Positions 22,030 through 33,464 of a stretch of DNA of 64,000 nt are shown one piece after another. Source of the stretch: Ariolimax columbianus. Taxonomy: Eukaryota; Mollusca; Gastropoda; Stylommatophora; Arionidae. The stretch spans positions 97,702,172 to 97,766,171 of the forward strand of contig JAVGWX010000005.1 in the NCBI GenBank assembly GCA_036924085.1. The letters run 5' to 3'. Made by a program: the position numbers and the translations under genes. Numbering within the stretch: position 1 is the first letter of the stretch; every line of letters starts with the position of its first letter. Under the pieces are notes generated by a model. The model worked only from the letters and a program-made list of their open reading frames with translations. It was not told where the DNA came from and searched no databases.

Positions 22030-22245
22030 ATTAGTGGATCGTGTTGCATGGAGGGGCGTGGTTGGGCATGGAGTGCAGTCAAGGGAGATGCTGATTGCTG
22101 ATAGATTAGAGGCTCAGGGTTTGGGTGGACGCGCCACGCCGTGCGGTGCCGCAGGCGATCCTGGTATTTCTTGCGCACGCTGTGGAGGGTGCTTCTCTGC
22201 CAGAATTGGTCTTGCGGGTCACATTCGTTACCGTCATGGACTGTA
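22030..22245 (+). pseudogene. C-terminal tail of a LINE ORF with zinc-finger-like motif
   Basis: Seventy codons open on the plus strand. The start DRVAWRGVVGHGV is followed by CARCGGCFSARIGLAGHIRY and RH, then stop. This is the C-x2-C...RIGL--H-R-H tail typical of many LINE polyproteins. Its 3' UTR end (CTGACAAGACGGAAAGAGC) is shared with the minus-strand copy at 50435-50640. It is flanked on both sides by (ACT)n. Confidence 0.7.
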
Positions 22246-22304
22246 GTTGTATACCTTTTCAAAGCACAATTACTATCGTCTGACAAGACGGAAAGAGCTA
22301 ATGA

Positions 22305-22364
22305 TGACTGTCACTACTACTGCTACTACTATTACTATTACTACTACTACTACTACTACTACTT

Positions 22365-22407
<43 letters not shown>

Positions 22408-22436
22408 CACTACTACTGCTACAACTGCTACTACTG

Positions 22437-22468
<32 letters not shown>

Positions 22469-22650
22469 GCTGCTGCTGCTACTACTACTACTACTACTAC
22501 CGCTACTACTACTACTACTGCTTTCATTACTAAAACTAATACTACCGCTAGTATTACTACTACAACTACTACTGCTTTTACATATACTATGAACACTGCT
22601 ACTACTAATGCTGATATTAATACTTATACTACTTCTATTACAACCACTCG

Positions 22651-22689
<39 letters not shown>

Positions 22690-22720
22690 CTACTACTACT
22701 AATACCAGCCACTACTGCCA
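22305..22720 (+). repeat. Long (ACT)n microsatellite, interrupted
   Basis: Over 400 bp of ACT/GCT/ATT triplets. It follows the LINE 3' end and may have started as its 3' tail. Confidence 0.95.
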
Positions 22721-22824
22721 CTACTACTATTGTTGCTGCCTCATCAACATCTATTGTATCTACGACTACCAATACATCTGTTACCAACTCTAAACTCCAA
22801 ACAATATCATCACCAGAGCAGTGT

Positions 22825-22985
22825 CACCTGTTGTTCGTCCATCACGGGTGATGACGGCCACTCTCTCTGTTCAACCATTTGGGACAAATCAGTTTAACAC
22901 ATGAGTAGGCCTGAGGACAACGAATCCGATGAGGGCCCTATGAGAGCCTGCATTGATTTTGGACAACGTAGCCAGTACATGTTCA
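22825..22985 (-). mobile_element. Degenerate end of the ~0.7-kb retroposon family
   Basis: GTCCATCACGGGTGATGACG and CCACTCTCTCTGTTCAACC closely match the corresponding terminus of the complete copies at 26058 and 53050. The rest has diverged or been replaced. Confidence 0.6.
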
Positions 22986-22989
22986 CTTC

Positions 22990-23205
22990 ATGTGATGTCT
23001 CTGTTGATCAGTTGCTACTCTTATGTTGATCAGTTGCTACTCTTATGTTGATCAGTTGCTACTCTTATGTTGATCAGTTGCTACTCTTATGTTGATCAGC
23101 TGCTACTCTTATGTTGATCAGTTGCTACTCTTATGCTGATCAGTTGCTACTCTTTTGTTGATCAGTTGCTACTCTTATGTTGATCAGTTGCTACTCTTAT
23201 GAATG
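22990..23205 (+). repeat. 22-bp array, about 9 copies
   Basis: Units TTGATCAGTTGCTACTCTTA plus TG. Confidence 0.97.
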
Positions 23206-23399
23206 TCTTGCTTGACGTTGCATATTTTGCAGTTTAGCGCGAAACGATTTGGCAGCAACAATTTCTTAACTAGTTTTTATACTTCTTCTTTTGACCACTA
23301 TTGAAACATTTATACTTCTGCACTTCACTACAAAAGAGTACTCATCGCAGCCCGTGGACTGTCATGTGAACTACATGACCTGTCCAGGGGATCTGTAAC

Positions 23400-23640
23400 T
23401 GCATGAGAATAAAATTGATGCTAGGAGATACCTACTCTTTCAAGAACATCGATATCCATGACCATTTGATCGCCTTTCTGAGTGAGATAGACTGGTTGGA
23501 AGTGACTCAACTTTTTTTCGTAGCGCTTGTGTACAGTCCAGATTTCACATTCATACAACAAGGCTGCGCCATGGCCTTCTTTTTCAGAGATGGTCATGGC
23601 TGCGCATACTACATCACTGTACATCTTCAGCATCATCTAT
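23400..23640 (-). pseudogene. LINE C-terminal remnant
   Basis: Minus-strand reading LLYECEIWTVHKRYEKKLSHF fits the LINE consensus LLYG-E-WTVY-RH-K-L--FH, followed by a DVLERVGIS end like the -eVLeRa----I motif. About 70 codons remain. It lies in the intron between exons 7 and 8. Confidence 0.6.
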
Positions 23641-23849
23641 AGACTAAATGATCATTCGACGCCACAAATTGGTGTAGTCTGCCAAATGTGCAGCTCGCAA
23701 TTGCCGTTCATAGAGTTTACCAAACCACAAATGGTCACAACCTAGAACAGTTTATTAATTTCATATGTGAATCTGTTGATAGCCTTCAGTTTCACGCCAT
23801 TTATCTTGAAAATTGGCTACGTATAACATTGTTCACACAATATCAGATT

Positions 23850-24445
23850 AAGGCCAACATGTGCAAGCTGGTTATCAGATTTAGACCACCACGTGGAAGC
23901 TGGTTATCAGATTAAGGCCAACATGTGAAAGCTGGTTATCAGATTTAGACCAACATGTGGGAGCTGGTTATCAGATTAAGGCCAACATGTGGAAGCTGGT
24001 TATCAGATTAAGGCCAACACGTGGAAGCTGGTTATCAGATTTAGACCAACATGTGGGAGCTGGTTATCAGATTTAGACCAACATGTGAGAGCTGGTTATC
24101 AGATTTAAACCAACATGTGTAAGCTGGTTATCAGATTTAGACCAACATGTGGAAGCTGGTTATCAGATTTAGACCAACATGTTGGAGCTGGTTATCAAAT
24201 TTAGACCAACATGTTGGAGCTGGTTATCAAATTTAGACCAACATGTGGAAGCTGGTTATCAGATTTAGACCAACATGTGGGAGCTGGTTATCAGATTAGG
24301 GCCAACATGTGGAAGCTGGTTATCAGATTTAGACCAACATGTGGGAGCTGGTTATCAGATTTAGACCAACATGTGGAAGCTGGTTATCAGATTTAGACCA
24401 ACATGTGGAAGCTGGTTATCAGATTTAGACCAACATGTGGGATCT
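23850..24445 (+). repeat. 31-32-bp array, about 18 copies
   Basis: Units AGCTGGTTATCAGATTTAGA plus CCAACATGTGG. Two variants (TTTAGACC and TAAGGCC). Confidence 0.96.
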
Positions 24446-24689
24446 GGAAATATGAATTTGATCACAAGGAAAGGTGTTACACTGAAAAGCACATGAGTAT
24501 CTTCAACCTCCCCTACATCCATGTCTACAATCACAACAACCACTTCCCCCCCCCACAACAGCCTTTTCTTTCTTCGCCACAACCACTTCCTACTCAGCGA
24601 CAATCATTTCTTTCTCCGCGACAATAAATTCCACCGCCGCAACACCATTTTAACCTCCACTACAGCCACTTCCACTTCATCAAAAACCA

Positions 24690-24882
24690 TCTTCACAGCA
24701 ATCACTTTCAGTCACACAACAATCACTTCTATCTCCACTACAACCGTCTTCATGTAAACACATCCAGACGAGACTCACAAACCATCTTCGCAGCAACCAC
24801 TTTCAGCCACACAACAACCACTTCCATCTCCACTACAACCGTCTTCATATAAACACATCCAGACGAGACTCACAAACTATCT
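24690..24882 (+). repeat. Two ~95-bp direct repeats
   Basis: Each contains CATCTTC-CAGCAA-CACTTTCAG and GTAAACACATCCAGACGAGA-type sequence. The right copy ends just before the donor of exon 7. Confidence 0.85.
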
Positions 24883-24898
24883 TCACCAACCAACTTAC

Positions 24899-25061
24899 TT
24901 GCGGTCGGGACGTTTGACTGCCCATCCGTCAAGACTATGATGACTTTTTCAGCATTTGTCCTACCACCAACAGCGGGGTTAAACAAACCGTAGTTCAGGA
25001 TATAGTCCAGACCTTTATCCGTTGCTGTACCCCCCGTGGAATAGCTCATACTTAAGAGATT
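24899..25061 (-). CDS. Exon 7 of secreted vWA protein (metal-site Thr and Asp)
   Basis: A 163-bp exon, phase 0 in and phase 1 out, acceptor GCATACAG and donor A|GTAAGT. It encodes about residues 338-391: NLLSMSYSTGGTATDKGLDY, then TNAEKVIIVLTDGQSNVPTA. This carries the vWA metal-ion-dependent adhesion site Thr (STGGTAT) and Asp (LTDG), so with exon 6 the site is complete. Joining to exon 6 gives a continuous LSQ-NLLSM helix. An internal TTAAG acceptor would break the frame, which decides the exon start. Confidence 0.88.
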
Positions 25062-25183
25062 CTGTATGCGTTAGTTCATATAAAAGAAAAGTGGCATTTT
25101 ACTTTAAAAGTAGTTAAAATGTACATAGATCAATAAATGAGCTAACGTATACAGAAATGACTGTAAATGAAATAACGTTTAGA

Positions 25184-25184
<1 letters not shown>

Positions 25185-25234
<50 letters not shown>

Positions 25235-25272
25235 ATAAAGAGAGAGGGAGAGAGAGAGATAGAGAGAGAATC
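25185..25272 (+). repeat. (GA)n microsatellite
   Basis: GA-rich tract with interruptions. Confidence 0.95.
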
Positions 25273-26048
25273 ATAAATAAGCTAACGCGTAGACTGACAA
25301 CAATAAATGAGTTAATAATTGCACATCGAAGCATAGAAGGGGACAGTATGAAGCTTAGCTGAAAGATTGTGTCCCATATTCACAGTCAAATCCTGACACG
25401 GTTCATTCTGCCTAATGCTGGATACACAGTGGTGTCTTTGTGTCCTCTTCTTTCGGGTATCCCATCAGTCTCACCTATGAGACTCGGAGAGTTGATCATC
25501 TTGTGGGATTCTTGCATGTCTGACGGAAATGTTCTCTGAAATATCTCACAGATGCTTACATCAGTGTTTTCCATATATATTTGAAAGTAGCGTCTGCATT
25601 GATTCTCCTTTCCCCATGACGAGTTCATCGAACATAAGCAGAAGTAGCGTATGGAGACGCCATTTGGGCTCTTGGCAGGATCATATGTGTACTCAGTAAG
25701 TTTGACCTGTTGATGATTGAAGAGTTAAGGAATTTGTCCTAGAACCAATCTTTGAGCAGCTTGGTGGGACAGCTCATGTGGAAATAATTCAGCAGCCAGG
25801 CATGGCCGCTATACACTGTCATGTTTCTTAGAAATGCCTAGAAGTCCTTAACACTACAGAATGATCAACGTTTACTTTGGTTTTCACTGATGTACTGCAA
25901 CTTCAAACATTCGTTTTCAGTTTGTTGCAACATTTTTTAACTAGTTTTGCTAGAATTATTTTTTAACTTGTTTTGCTAGAATTATTTTTCCTATACAAGC
26001 AGTTTCTTCATAAAACTAGAATTTTCTTAATATATTCACAATGAAGAC
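25273..26048. other. Intron sequence, nothing recognised
   Basis: Includes an AT-rich stretch with a short direct repeat (TTTTGCTAGAATTATTTTT at 25945-25990). No gene motif. Confidence 0.4.
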
Positions 26049-26057
26049 AAACATATT

Positions 26058-26763
26058 GATAGTTTGTCCATCACAAGTGATGAAGACCACTCTCTTTGTT
26101 CAGCCGTGTGGACAGTCGTATCTCTTGCTGTGTTCGCTGAAATGGGTGACTTGCGCGGAGATTTGGATTAAAGTGAGGAAGAAACTGCGCCTTTTGTCAA
26201 CCTCACTCAAAGAGCCTAAGCTACCTTTTGCCAGTGGCAAGACATTCATCGAGACGACTGGAGATAGCATAGGATGCAGATTTTGCCTCAGGATTACCAC
26301 CGAAGCCTTTCCGTAAACATGTAACCCACAGAGTAGAAAGTGGGAAGACATCTAACGCAATTTGTCGTGCCTTTTCGATAACCACAAGAGGTCGTCGTAT
26401 GGACAACACTCAGCGTGTGAGTGAGTCTGGCATCTCTCCCCAGCTGTATTCAGTTCATCATAGTAGCATCTAAAATTCCCACACGCCATATTCGTGAAGG
26501 TGAACCGGTAGAACTAACCCGTGAGATACGACACAGGTATAACTAGTTTAAGCGTAGCGCCATTCAGCCGGCGTCCAGACCAGGATAAACGGATGGAAGG
26601 AATCACAAAAAAGAACGAAATAACAAGTCCAGACGGAAAACAACTCCACGTATCCGTGAACACAAGTGTAAGTCGTCGACTAGTGTGAATTCCAGGCAAA
26701 TCCATAATGATCCAAAACAGTAGAGAAATGTAGACTCGTAGCCAGTTACGGCGCCATCTTTTA
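26058..26763 (-). mobile_element. ~0.7-kb retroposon family, complete copy 1
   Basis: Flanked by the 9-bp repeat AAACATATT at 26049-26057 and 26764-26772, a probable target-site duplication. The same ~705-bp sequence, with the same ends, occurs at 53050-53762. One end is GGCGCCATCTTT (AAGATGGCGCC on the minus strand) and the other is GTCCATCACAAGTGATGAAG. Neither strand keeps an intact frame, though fragments such as CCPYDDLLWLSKRHDKLR on the minus strand look protein-like. Fixed ends without terminal inverted repeats suggest a non-autonomous retroposon, possibly the 5' part of a LINE. Confidence 0.75.
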
Positions 26764-27094
26764 AAACATATTATATATCAAGTTAATAGAAAATGAACAT
26801 GCATTACGAATATGAAGGTAGTGTAGAAGTTCATAAAATATTACTTGTTAATAATTAAATTGTCATTTACAATGTTTGGCTCCGACAACATCAGAAAAAT
26901 GGGAATCCTCGTCACTAAATTCAACTAGCGTTCACAACTCCCTAGCATTTTAAACATATAAAAACAACTTACTATTAGACAATCTTGATGTGCTAGGTTC
27001 GCTACACATTTTTATGATAAATACAACCAAAATTTGGCCGACTTAAAAAATGACAAATATTTTCCAACTTTTAATTTAACAACAAAGTACGTCA

Positions 27095-27928
27095 CCGCTT
27101 GTTCACTATCTGGTCCTGATTTGTTTACTATCTGCCCCTGATTTGTTTCCTTTCTGCCCCTGATTTGTACCCTATCTGCCTCTGATTTGTTCACTATCTG
27201 CCCTTGATTTGTTCACTATCTGCCCCTTGATTTGTTTCCTTTCTGCCCCTGATTTGTTCACTATCTGGCCCTAATTTGTTCACTATCTGCTACTGATTTG
27301 TTCATTATATGTAACCGATTTGTTCAATATCTGCCCCTGATTTGTTCACCACCTTCCCCTGATTTGTTCACTATCTGTCCTTGATATATTCACTATCTGC
27401 CCCTGATTTGTTCGCTATCTGCCCCTGATTTGTTCACTATCTGCTCCTGATTTATTAACTATCTGCCCCTGATTTGCTCACTACCTGCCCCTGATTTGTT
27501 CACTATCTGCTCCTGATTTATTCACTATCTGCCCCTGATTTGTTCACTACCTGCCCCTGATTTGTTCACTATCTGTCCTTGATATGTTCACTACCTGCCC
27601 ATGATTTGTTCACTATCTGCTCCTGATTTATTCACTATATTCCCTTGATTTGTTCACTATCTGCCCCTGATTTGTTCACTATCTGTCCTTGATATATTAA
27701 CTATCTGCCGCTGAATTGCAAACTATCTGTTCCTGATCTGTTCACTATCTGCGATTGCTGTGATCACTATCTGCCCTTGATTTGTTCACTATCTGCCCAT
27801 GATTTGTTCACTATCTGCCCCTGATTTGTTCACTATCTGCCATTGCTTTGATCACTATCTGCCCCTGATTTGTAAACTATCTGCCCCTGGTTTGTTCATT
27901 ATCTGCCCCTGATTTGTTCAGTCGGCCA
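27095..27928 (+). repeat. 23-bp array, about 35 copies
   Basis: Units TTGTTCACTATCTGCCCCTG plus ATT, with numerous point variants. Located in the long intron 5'-side of exon 6 by position (3' on the minus strand). Confidence 0.96.
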
Positions 27929-28002
27929 CTTACTTGCCTCCATTATAGGAATGGATCTACTTACCAGCTGAAACAAATTCAAGAAACAATACATTTATTT
28001 TG

Positions 28003-28078
28003 TGAAGGGCTCAGCGGTATCTCGTCTCTCAAGAAACGAACGAAAACCTGAAAAGTTGATGGTTCGAATCTTGGAAGT
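28003..28078 (+). mobile_element. tRNA-like SINE head
   Basis: A box-like GGGCTCAGCGGTATCTCG at 28007-28024 and a good B box GGTTCGAATC at 28061-28070 with tRNA-like spacing. The intervening sequence does not fold into a clean tRNA anticodon arm by eye, so a SINE or tRNA pseudogene is likelier than a tRNA gene. Confidence 0.5.
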
Positions 28079-28286
28079 TTCACGAATCCCAAGTCTCAAA
28101 CAACGTGAGACTAGCGTTCAGTCTTATTCAAGAAGGAAACTAAAGTTGAAAGCTCCATGTACAGGCTATGCGCCAATAGAAAATCATGAAGATTAGACCG
28201 TTAGCAACTGTCTGGGCAAAACATTGTCCAGGTAATAAAATTCCTATGAATTTGTGACCGGTATGAAGGTTCACAAAAGCTACTAC

Positions 28287-28316
28287 TCCCCCCCCCCTTC
28301 CCCCCCCCCCCCCCTC
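28287..28316 (+). repeat. C-rich homopolymer tract
   Basis: Nearly uninterrupted C run with two T interruptions. Confidence 0.95.
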
Positions 28317-28486
28317 ACTAACGTCAACATCAATGGCACAAGATGCCAATCAGCTGTTTGTTTACACCTTCGATTGTGAGTATAACAAATTAATCTAGGA
28401 CTCCACAAAGGTAAAGCGGAGTGGTTAAGTGAAGTTATGTTAAAGGTTCAATACGGGAAAAATGCTTACATAGAAGTCTATATTAC

Positions 28487-28722
28487 CTGGCTAAGACTGC
28501 TTTGAGTCAAGTATTGGTTCAAGTTAAAGACTTTTGTTGGTTGTGAACTAAACTTAACGGCACCAAACAGGAACTCAGCATTGCTAATGTTAACTCCGAG
28601 GTAGAAACGACGAGTCAATTGAGAGGTAAATTGTTTCAGTAATTGAAAGTTACTGAGGCCAACACTTCCCGACTCGTCGATGAGATAGATGATATCCTTG
28701 CCAGGTGTATAGCAGACAGGAA
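28487..28722 (-). CDS. Exon 6 of secreted vWA protein (start of vWA domain)
   Basis: A 236-bp exon, phase 1 in and phase 0 out, acceptor GTATTCCCCAG and donor CAG|GTAATA. It encodes about residues 259-337, starting VPVCYTPGKDIIYLIDESGS. The D-E-S-G-S is the D-x-S-x-S metal-site motif of vWA domains, preceded by the usual hydrophobic strand. NFQLLKQFTSQLTRRFYLG and the AEFLFGAVKFSS strand follow, as in integrin- and matrilin-type vWA domains. The Cys before the domain may pair with the C-terminal Cys in exon 8. Confidence 0.9.
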
Positions 28723-28741
28723 CTGGGGAATACATGAACAC

Positions 28742-29344
28742 ATTTAAGGTTAAAATGTTAGACTTACAGAGAAATAAACAACCAACACTAGAACTATTGT
28801 TCTGTTCTGAAGAATCGACTTCACTGCACTATGGGCAAACTCATATGTGCTAATTGTCGCTCAGTAAATGGAGAACGGTGTGGACACTGATGGTTCCTGT
28901 AGTTGGTTGATTAAGATGATCCTGCGTGGACGTCGCATGAGCCCGCGTCCACGTGATTCACATTTTATTTCAAAATTATGCAATCTATGAATTGATGATT
29001 CCCTTATTACAGTGTCGTTATCCAAACGGCGGTCACTGATAAGACTTCAAAATGACATATATATCAGAAACTCATTGTCTGTAATGGGTGCTTACTTAAA
29101 CCGGATGTCAGCTCTTTCGTTGCCAAGCATGACCAATACATTAGATCCTGACTAACCCCATGAGGTTTAAGGCCTCTACAGCTGACCTTCTCTCATTTCC
29201 AGCCAGCTTATGTGTGCCTTCCGAAATGAAGATTTGGGTCGACATAATGATTGCCCTTATTAAGGAGAACTAGAACTACTACTACTACTACAATAAAAAC
29301 ACAATTTTTGGCATTTTTCCATTTTCTAAAGGCAGTACATTGTA
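28742..29344. other. Intron sequence, nothing recognised
   Basis: No array or motif except a short (ACT)n at 29273-29292. Confidence 0.4.
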
Positions 29345-30670
29345 TGTCTTCTTCTTCTTCTTTTTCGTTCATCCTCAGATCAAGGTTCTGGTTTCTCTTA
29401 CAAAGACACCGTTGTTTGTAAGGCTGTTTCGTCTCTATATAGCTTTTGTCTCATACCTGTCTTACGAGGCCAGTGTTGGTCTCTCTTTTCCTGCTTGAGC
29501 GTGCAGCTTTGCATGATGTGTTCCATGGTCATGATATGCCACATGGGCACCTGTCGTCTGTCCCAATACTAATTTTGTTGTAAAGATGACCCTTGAGTCT
29601 GTTATGCGTAGTTCTCAGTCTGAAGATGATGACTTGCTTTTCTCTAGTTAAGTTATAGTAGCTGTCTTCTTTTCGGAAGTCGGGGTGTTGATCAGCCTAT
29701 TTTACCCTGAATTTGGCTTTAATTATGGTCTTGGTCTCATTATATGTGATACTCAGGTCTGTTTGTGGGGATGCTCCTCCACTCTTTGCTAGTTTGTCTG
29801 CAGCTTCATTGCCTTCAATAGTGCAGTGGGATGGGATCCACTATATGACGAACCTTGGGTTTTCTGCTGAGAGATGTGTCAGGGAGAACATACATTGCTT
29901 GAGATCTTCATCTTTGTGTTGTTTTAGCGTTGCTAATACTGACGCGGCATTAGTCAGGAATACTATGTTTTCTTGGTGGATATCTTTATCTTGGATTACA
30001 AGCTCATTTGCGGCCTTCAGTGCTTCTACTTAATTATTGGAATATGTTCCCGTTGTTAATTTTCGAGTTTTTCTTCTCCATTCCTTAGTCTGTAATAGAC
30101 ACCTCTCCACCACCATTGGATGTGGCTTTGTTAGATGAGCCATCTGTATATACGTGTATCCATGTTTCTGGTGGGTACACTCTCCTAAGATATTCTTCTG
30201 TGATAAATTCCTTTCTGCATCTGTCTGAGTTCCCTTTTTGTCTATTCCCTCTATGGTTTCTACCATCTCAGTGGACTTCCCTTTTTTATATGGTAGGATC
30301 TGGGATGTTTGTTTTAGATATATAACCACTGCCTGGCTTATGATTTAGTCTGCTCTTGCAAGTTCTTTTGTTTTCTGATATGAAGTGGTTTCTCTATAAT
30401 CTCCCTCTTCTCATGCGATTTATCCTGTCATATATTAGGTGATCAGGCATTCGTTTGAGCTTCTCTCCCTGCTGGAGTGTTTTTTGGTCTCTGCGCGCCT
30501 TCATACTTTCTATTCGCGTGATGTTCTTCATTGCATTTATTGGTGTTGTTCTCATAGCTCCATTGATGATACGTATACATTGCATTTATTTTGTCAAAGT
30601 TATTCTTTGTTGCTGTGGACCAAGCTGCTATCCCGTTTTCTAGCCTTGGTCTCACATATAAGTGTTATCA
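29345..30670 (-). pseudogene. Jockey-type LINE copy 2 (RT thumb, RNase H, C-terminus)
   Basis: The minus strand runs from the RT thumb (VRPRLENGIAAWSTATKNNFDK near 30655) through RNase H (WIHVYTDGS near 30165; VEALKAANELV; IVFLTNAASVLATL, where the family has Asp; WIPSHCTIEGNEAADKLAK) to the C-terminus (IIFRLRTTHNRL, HLYNKI-IG, DRCPCG) and a (GAA)n tail at 29348-29364. It is a different subfamily from the 1.9-kb copy and is broken by frameshifts. It lies in the intron between exons 5 and 6. Confidence 0.8.
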
Positions 30671-31085
30671 ACTTCAATATGTATTCCTTAATGGGTTTAT
30701 TCAGTCGCGTAGTTCCAATATCTGCTAGTTGTGCGCCGCAAACTCAAGTGATATATGAATTACATGAAGAATTATTTTGCAATTTTTCATTAAATTTGCT
30801 TCTACCTGAGATTCAAATATACGTAACGGGCCCTACCTTGTCCGTTGGTCATTGTTCAAGGGAAGAGAAGAATAAGCATGAAATGAGTACCGGACCTTTG
30901 TTTGCGTGCGGCGTGAAAGGCAGCACACATCCTACGCTACAAGACATGTGTGTGAAAGAGCTGGTGCGAAATATGTCATGGCTTGGTATTTAACGTTTAA
31001 ACAACTATTGACATGTGTGCGCTAAAATTCCGCACTCGGCTACATTCAGCGTCCGAGTTTTTCTAATTAAAAACATTCACATACT
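30671..31085. other. Intron sequence, nothing recognised
   Basis: An open stretch runs through here on the plus strand without any family resemblance. Confidence 0.35.
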
Positions 31086-31089
31086 AGTT

Positions 31090-31260
31090 TATCTACTGTC
31101 GTGGAGAGCGTCTACTAGTGTATATAATGTTGTAGAGAGCGTCTACTAGTGTATATAATGTTGTGGAGAGCGTCTACTAGTGTATATAATTTTGTGGAGA
31201 GCGTCTACTAGTGTATACAATGTTGTGGAGAGCGACTATTTGTGTATATGATGTTGTGAA
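31090..31260 (+). repeat. 31-bp array, about 5 copies
   Basis: Units TGGAGAGCGTCTACTAGTGT plus ATATAATGTTG. Confidence 0.93.
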
Positions 31261-31837
31261 ATGTTTTTTTTTACATTTTAAAGTTAAATTCCACCTATTT
31301 GATGGAATTATGGAAGAACACTATTGTTTATGAGAAGATATTCTGAGAAATAAAGTTTCCACGAAGACGTGCTGTGTGAAAGTCTTTCTAGAGACATTGA
31401 TTTGTATCAAGTTATAGCGGACACGGCAGTAGAAGTGCACAATATGAAAACAACAGCAGATTAACAATTATTGGTTCTCCATTCTCACACCCTTCTCACT
31501 GCATTCTATCTCCGCTCTCACCTCGCCTATCGCCCCTCCCCCTCCTTTTCCTCCAAATCACTTCCCTCTCAAAATGGAATATGCTGATAAATTTTAAAAT
31601 CAAATTTAATGCAGACAATAAGAAGCAAATACTCATAGGTCAGATCTAGGATAACCACAATGGACCTCTAGCTGTGAAAGTTCCAGCTGGAGCATGGACG
31701 TTTAGGGCAAGAGAGATTGGGCTGGCGACTCTGGGAACAAAGGTTGTCTGAATGTGTACCAAGATCAATCAACGTCTCGACACTAGGTCGACAAATCAAA
31801 CTAGGGGTTTGTTTGGAAGAATTTGTCTGGTACAAAG

Positions 31838-31930
31838 AGGGGGGGGGGGATGTTCGGAGCTAATGTGGAGGTAGCTGACCGAATTAGCGTATTCGGGGGT
31901 GGGGGGGGGAAGGGGGGGAAGGGGGTTGGT
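31838..31930 (+). repeat. G-run cluster
   Basis: Several runs of 5-9 G within 90 bp (31838-31849 and 31896-31926). Four or more runs in the second block could form a G-quadruplex on the plus strand. Confidence 0.8.
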
Positions 31931-31989
31931 GACAGTGAGACAGTCAGATGCCGCCACTACCGGCTACGAAATTAGAGTGACAGAGATTC

Positions 31990-32990
31990 AGGGATAATCA
32001 TTGAATAACAATTATTTCGGGGTAGTTCCAAAGTAGAGGATGGCTAAGTCAGACAGCCAGCAGAGGGTAATTGGACAGCCAGGTTGTTGCTTGAGACTAT
32101 AAAATACTCTGCAGTGACGAACTAAAAGAGACTAGCTAAGAGAGACACTGATAGGTTGTCAGTAGTCTGAAGGACCGGCTAGGAGAGTGACTGAGAGGTT
32201 GTCAGGAGTCTCTGAGTGTGTGAGTTTGCAGGGTGACTGAGCCAGCATACACCTTGAGTTTTGGCCAGTTGCTCTATAGGGGATTATGTTGGACACCCTG
32301 TGAACAGTAAGAGATCTGAATGTGTGTCGTATGTGTAGGACACTTTGTGAACCGATTGTATGTGAATGCACAAATCGACTGAGTACATGATCACAAGTAA
32401 GTACGTGATAGAACTATAAGTGACGTGATCTAATTACATATGCATGTGTGGCATCTGTAGGAAACTTTCCGTACCGACTGTATGTGAATGCACAGATTGT
32501 CTGAGTAAGTGATCCCAAGTAATACGTGATCCGACTATAAGTGACGTGATCTAATTATATATCAATGCACAGATCGCCGGAGCATACACGAAACGATTGT
32601 TTGTGGATGTACAGATCACCTAATTGAAGGTGATCTAAATATATCTGAATGTACAGTACGACCTAGTACGTAATCCGATCGTGAGGACGAATTGGTGATT
32701 GTGTGTTGTGTGTGCAGATACGGGAGAGAAACGGCAAGAATCTGGTTCATGTAACTTTGGGAAACAACAAAAGCTAGTGCTTAAAAATCTCCTATGTAGT
32801 TCAATATATTTATAAAGATTATTTAATTTAGATGTACTTAGTTCTTTTTAATAACATTGTTTTGTTGATATGCATGTTAATAAATTATAATGTTATGTTT
32901 CTATAAAGGAAAGCGTTTACTTTGTTTTACATATTGTAACTCTTTAGATAAGTAAACTACTTAGATAAACCTAGACTCTACCACATATCT
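31990..32990 (+). mobile_element. Possible LTR-like sequence with internal imperfect repeats
   Basis: A TATA-like CTATAAAATACTCTGCAG at 32098-32115, imperfect ~130-bp repeats at 32300-32620 (shared GTGACGTGATCTAATTA and TATGTGAATGCACAGAT), AATAAATTATAATG near 32880 and a CA end near 32985 followed by TTTTGGTCCGAGTGACCAGG. The arrangement recalls an LTR next to a primer-binding site, but no partner LTR and no gag/pol are visible. Confidence 0.25.
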
Positions 32991-33049
32991 TATTTTGGTC
33001 CGAGTGACCAGGATATCTTCGGTATGATAAGTACTACACAACAGCTAAA

Positions 33050-33105
33050 CGCCTTACGCTGCCATATAGCACAATAGGCGACCACTAGACCACCGTTTCA
33101 ATTGA
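33050..33105 (-). mobile_element. tRNA-like fragment (weak)
   Basis: The minus strand reads GGTGGTCTAGTGGTCGCC, an A box-like start. No convincing B box. Confidence 0.25.
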
Positions 33106-33464
33106 AAATTCCCTTTTGCAAAGCAAACATGTATTGTTGGTTTGTTTTGATTATGAAGGCAGACAGAAACACGTTTTATTTGGTAGAACAATAATTTCGC
33201 TCTATTGATTACAAAAATCGCGATGTAAATTTGCTGACTATTACGGCCGGAAAATAAACATCGTTTAGCTGTCTCTCTACCTCAACAATTTATTAATTTC
33301 TTGGGTCAAGGTTGTCTGAAAATGGCGCTATTACAAAATGGAATGTAAGATGATACTTTCAACGGAAGCTGAGAAAGAAAGATAATATTGTGGATCGTCC
33401 TGGATATTGAATTCCACTCACTCTTAAATCAATCACATGATTCAATCAGCCAATTAAATTGCTG

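Noticed and set aside
22141..22702. Long open frames of Thr, Tyr, Ser or Val runs over (ACT)n and similar tracts (also 55740-56450, 36526-36747)
   Set aside because: Any frame of a stop-free triplet repeat is open. No flanking coding sequence or splice sites support them.
25185..25272. GAGA-type regulatory element
   Set aside because: A plain (GA)n microsatellite in an intron. Nothing shows a regulatory role.
28003..28078. tRNA gene
   Set aside because: The boxes fit, but the stems between them do not pair convincingly by eye and the 3' end lacks a tRNA-like acceptor. Kept as SINE head.
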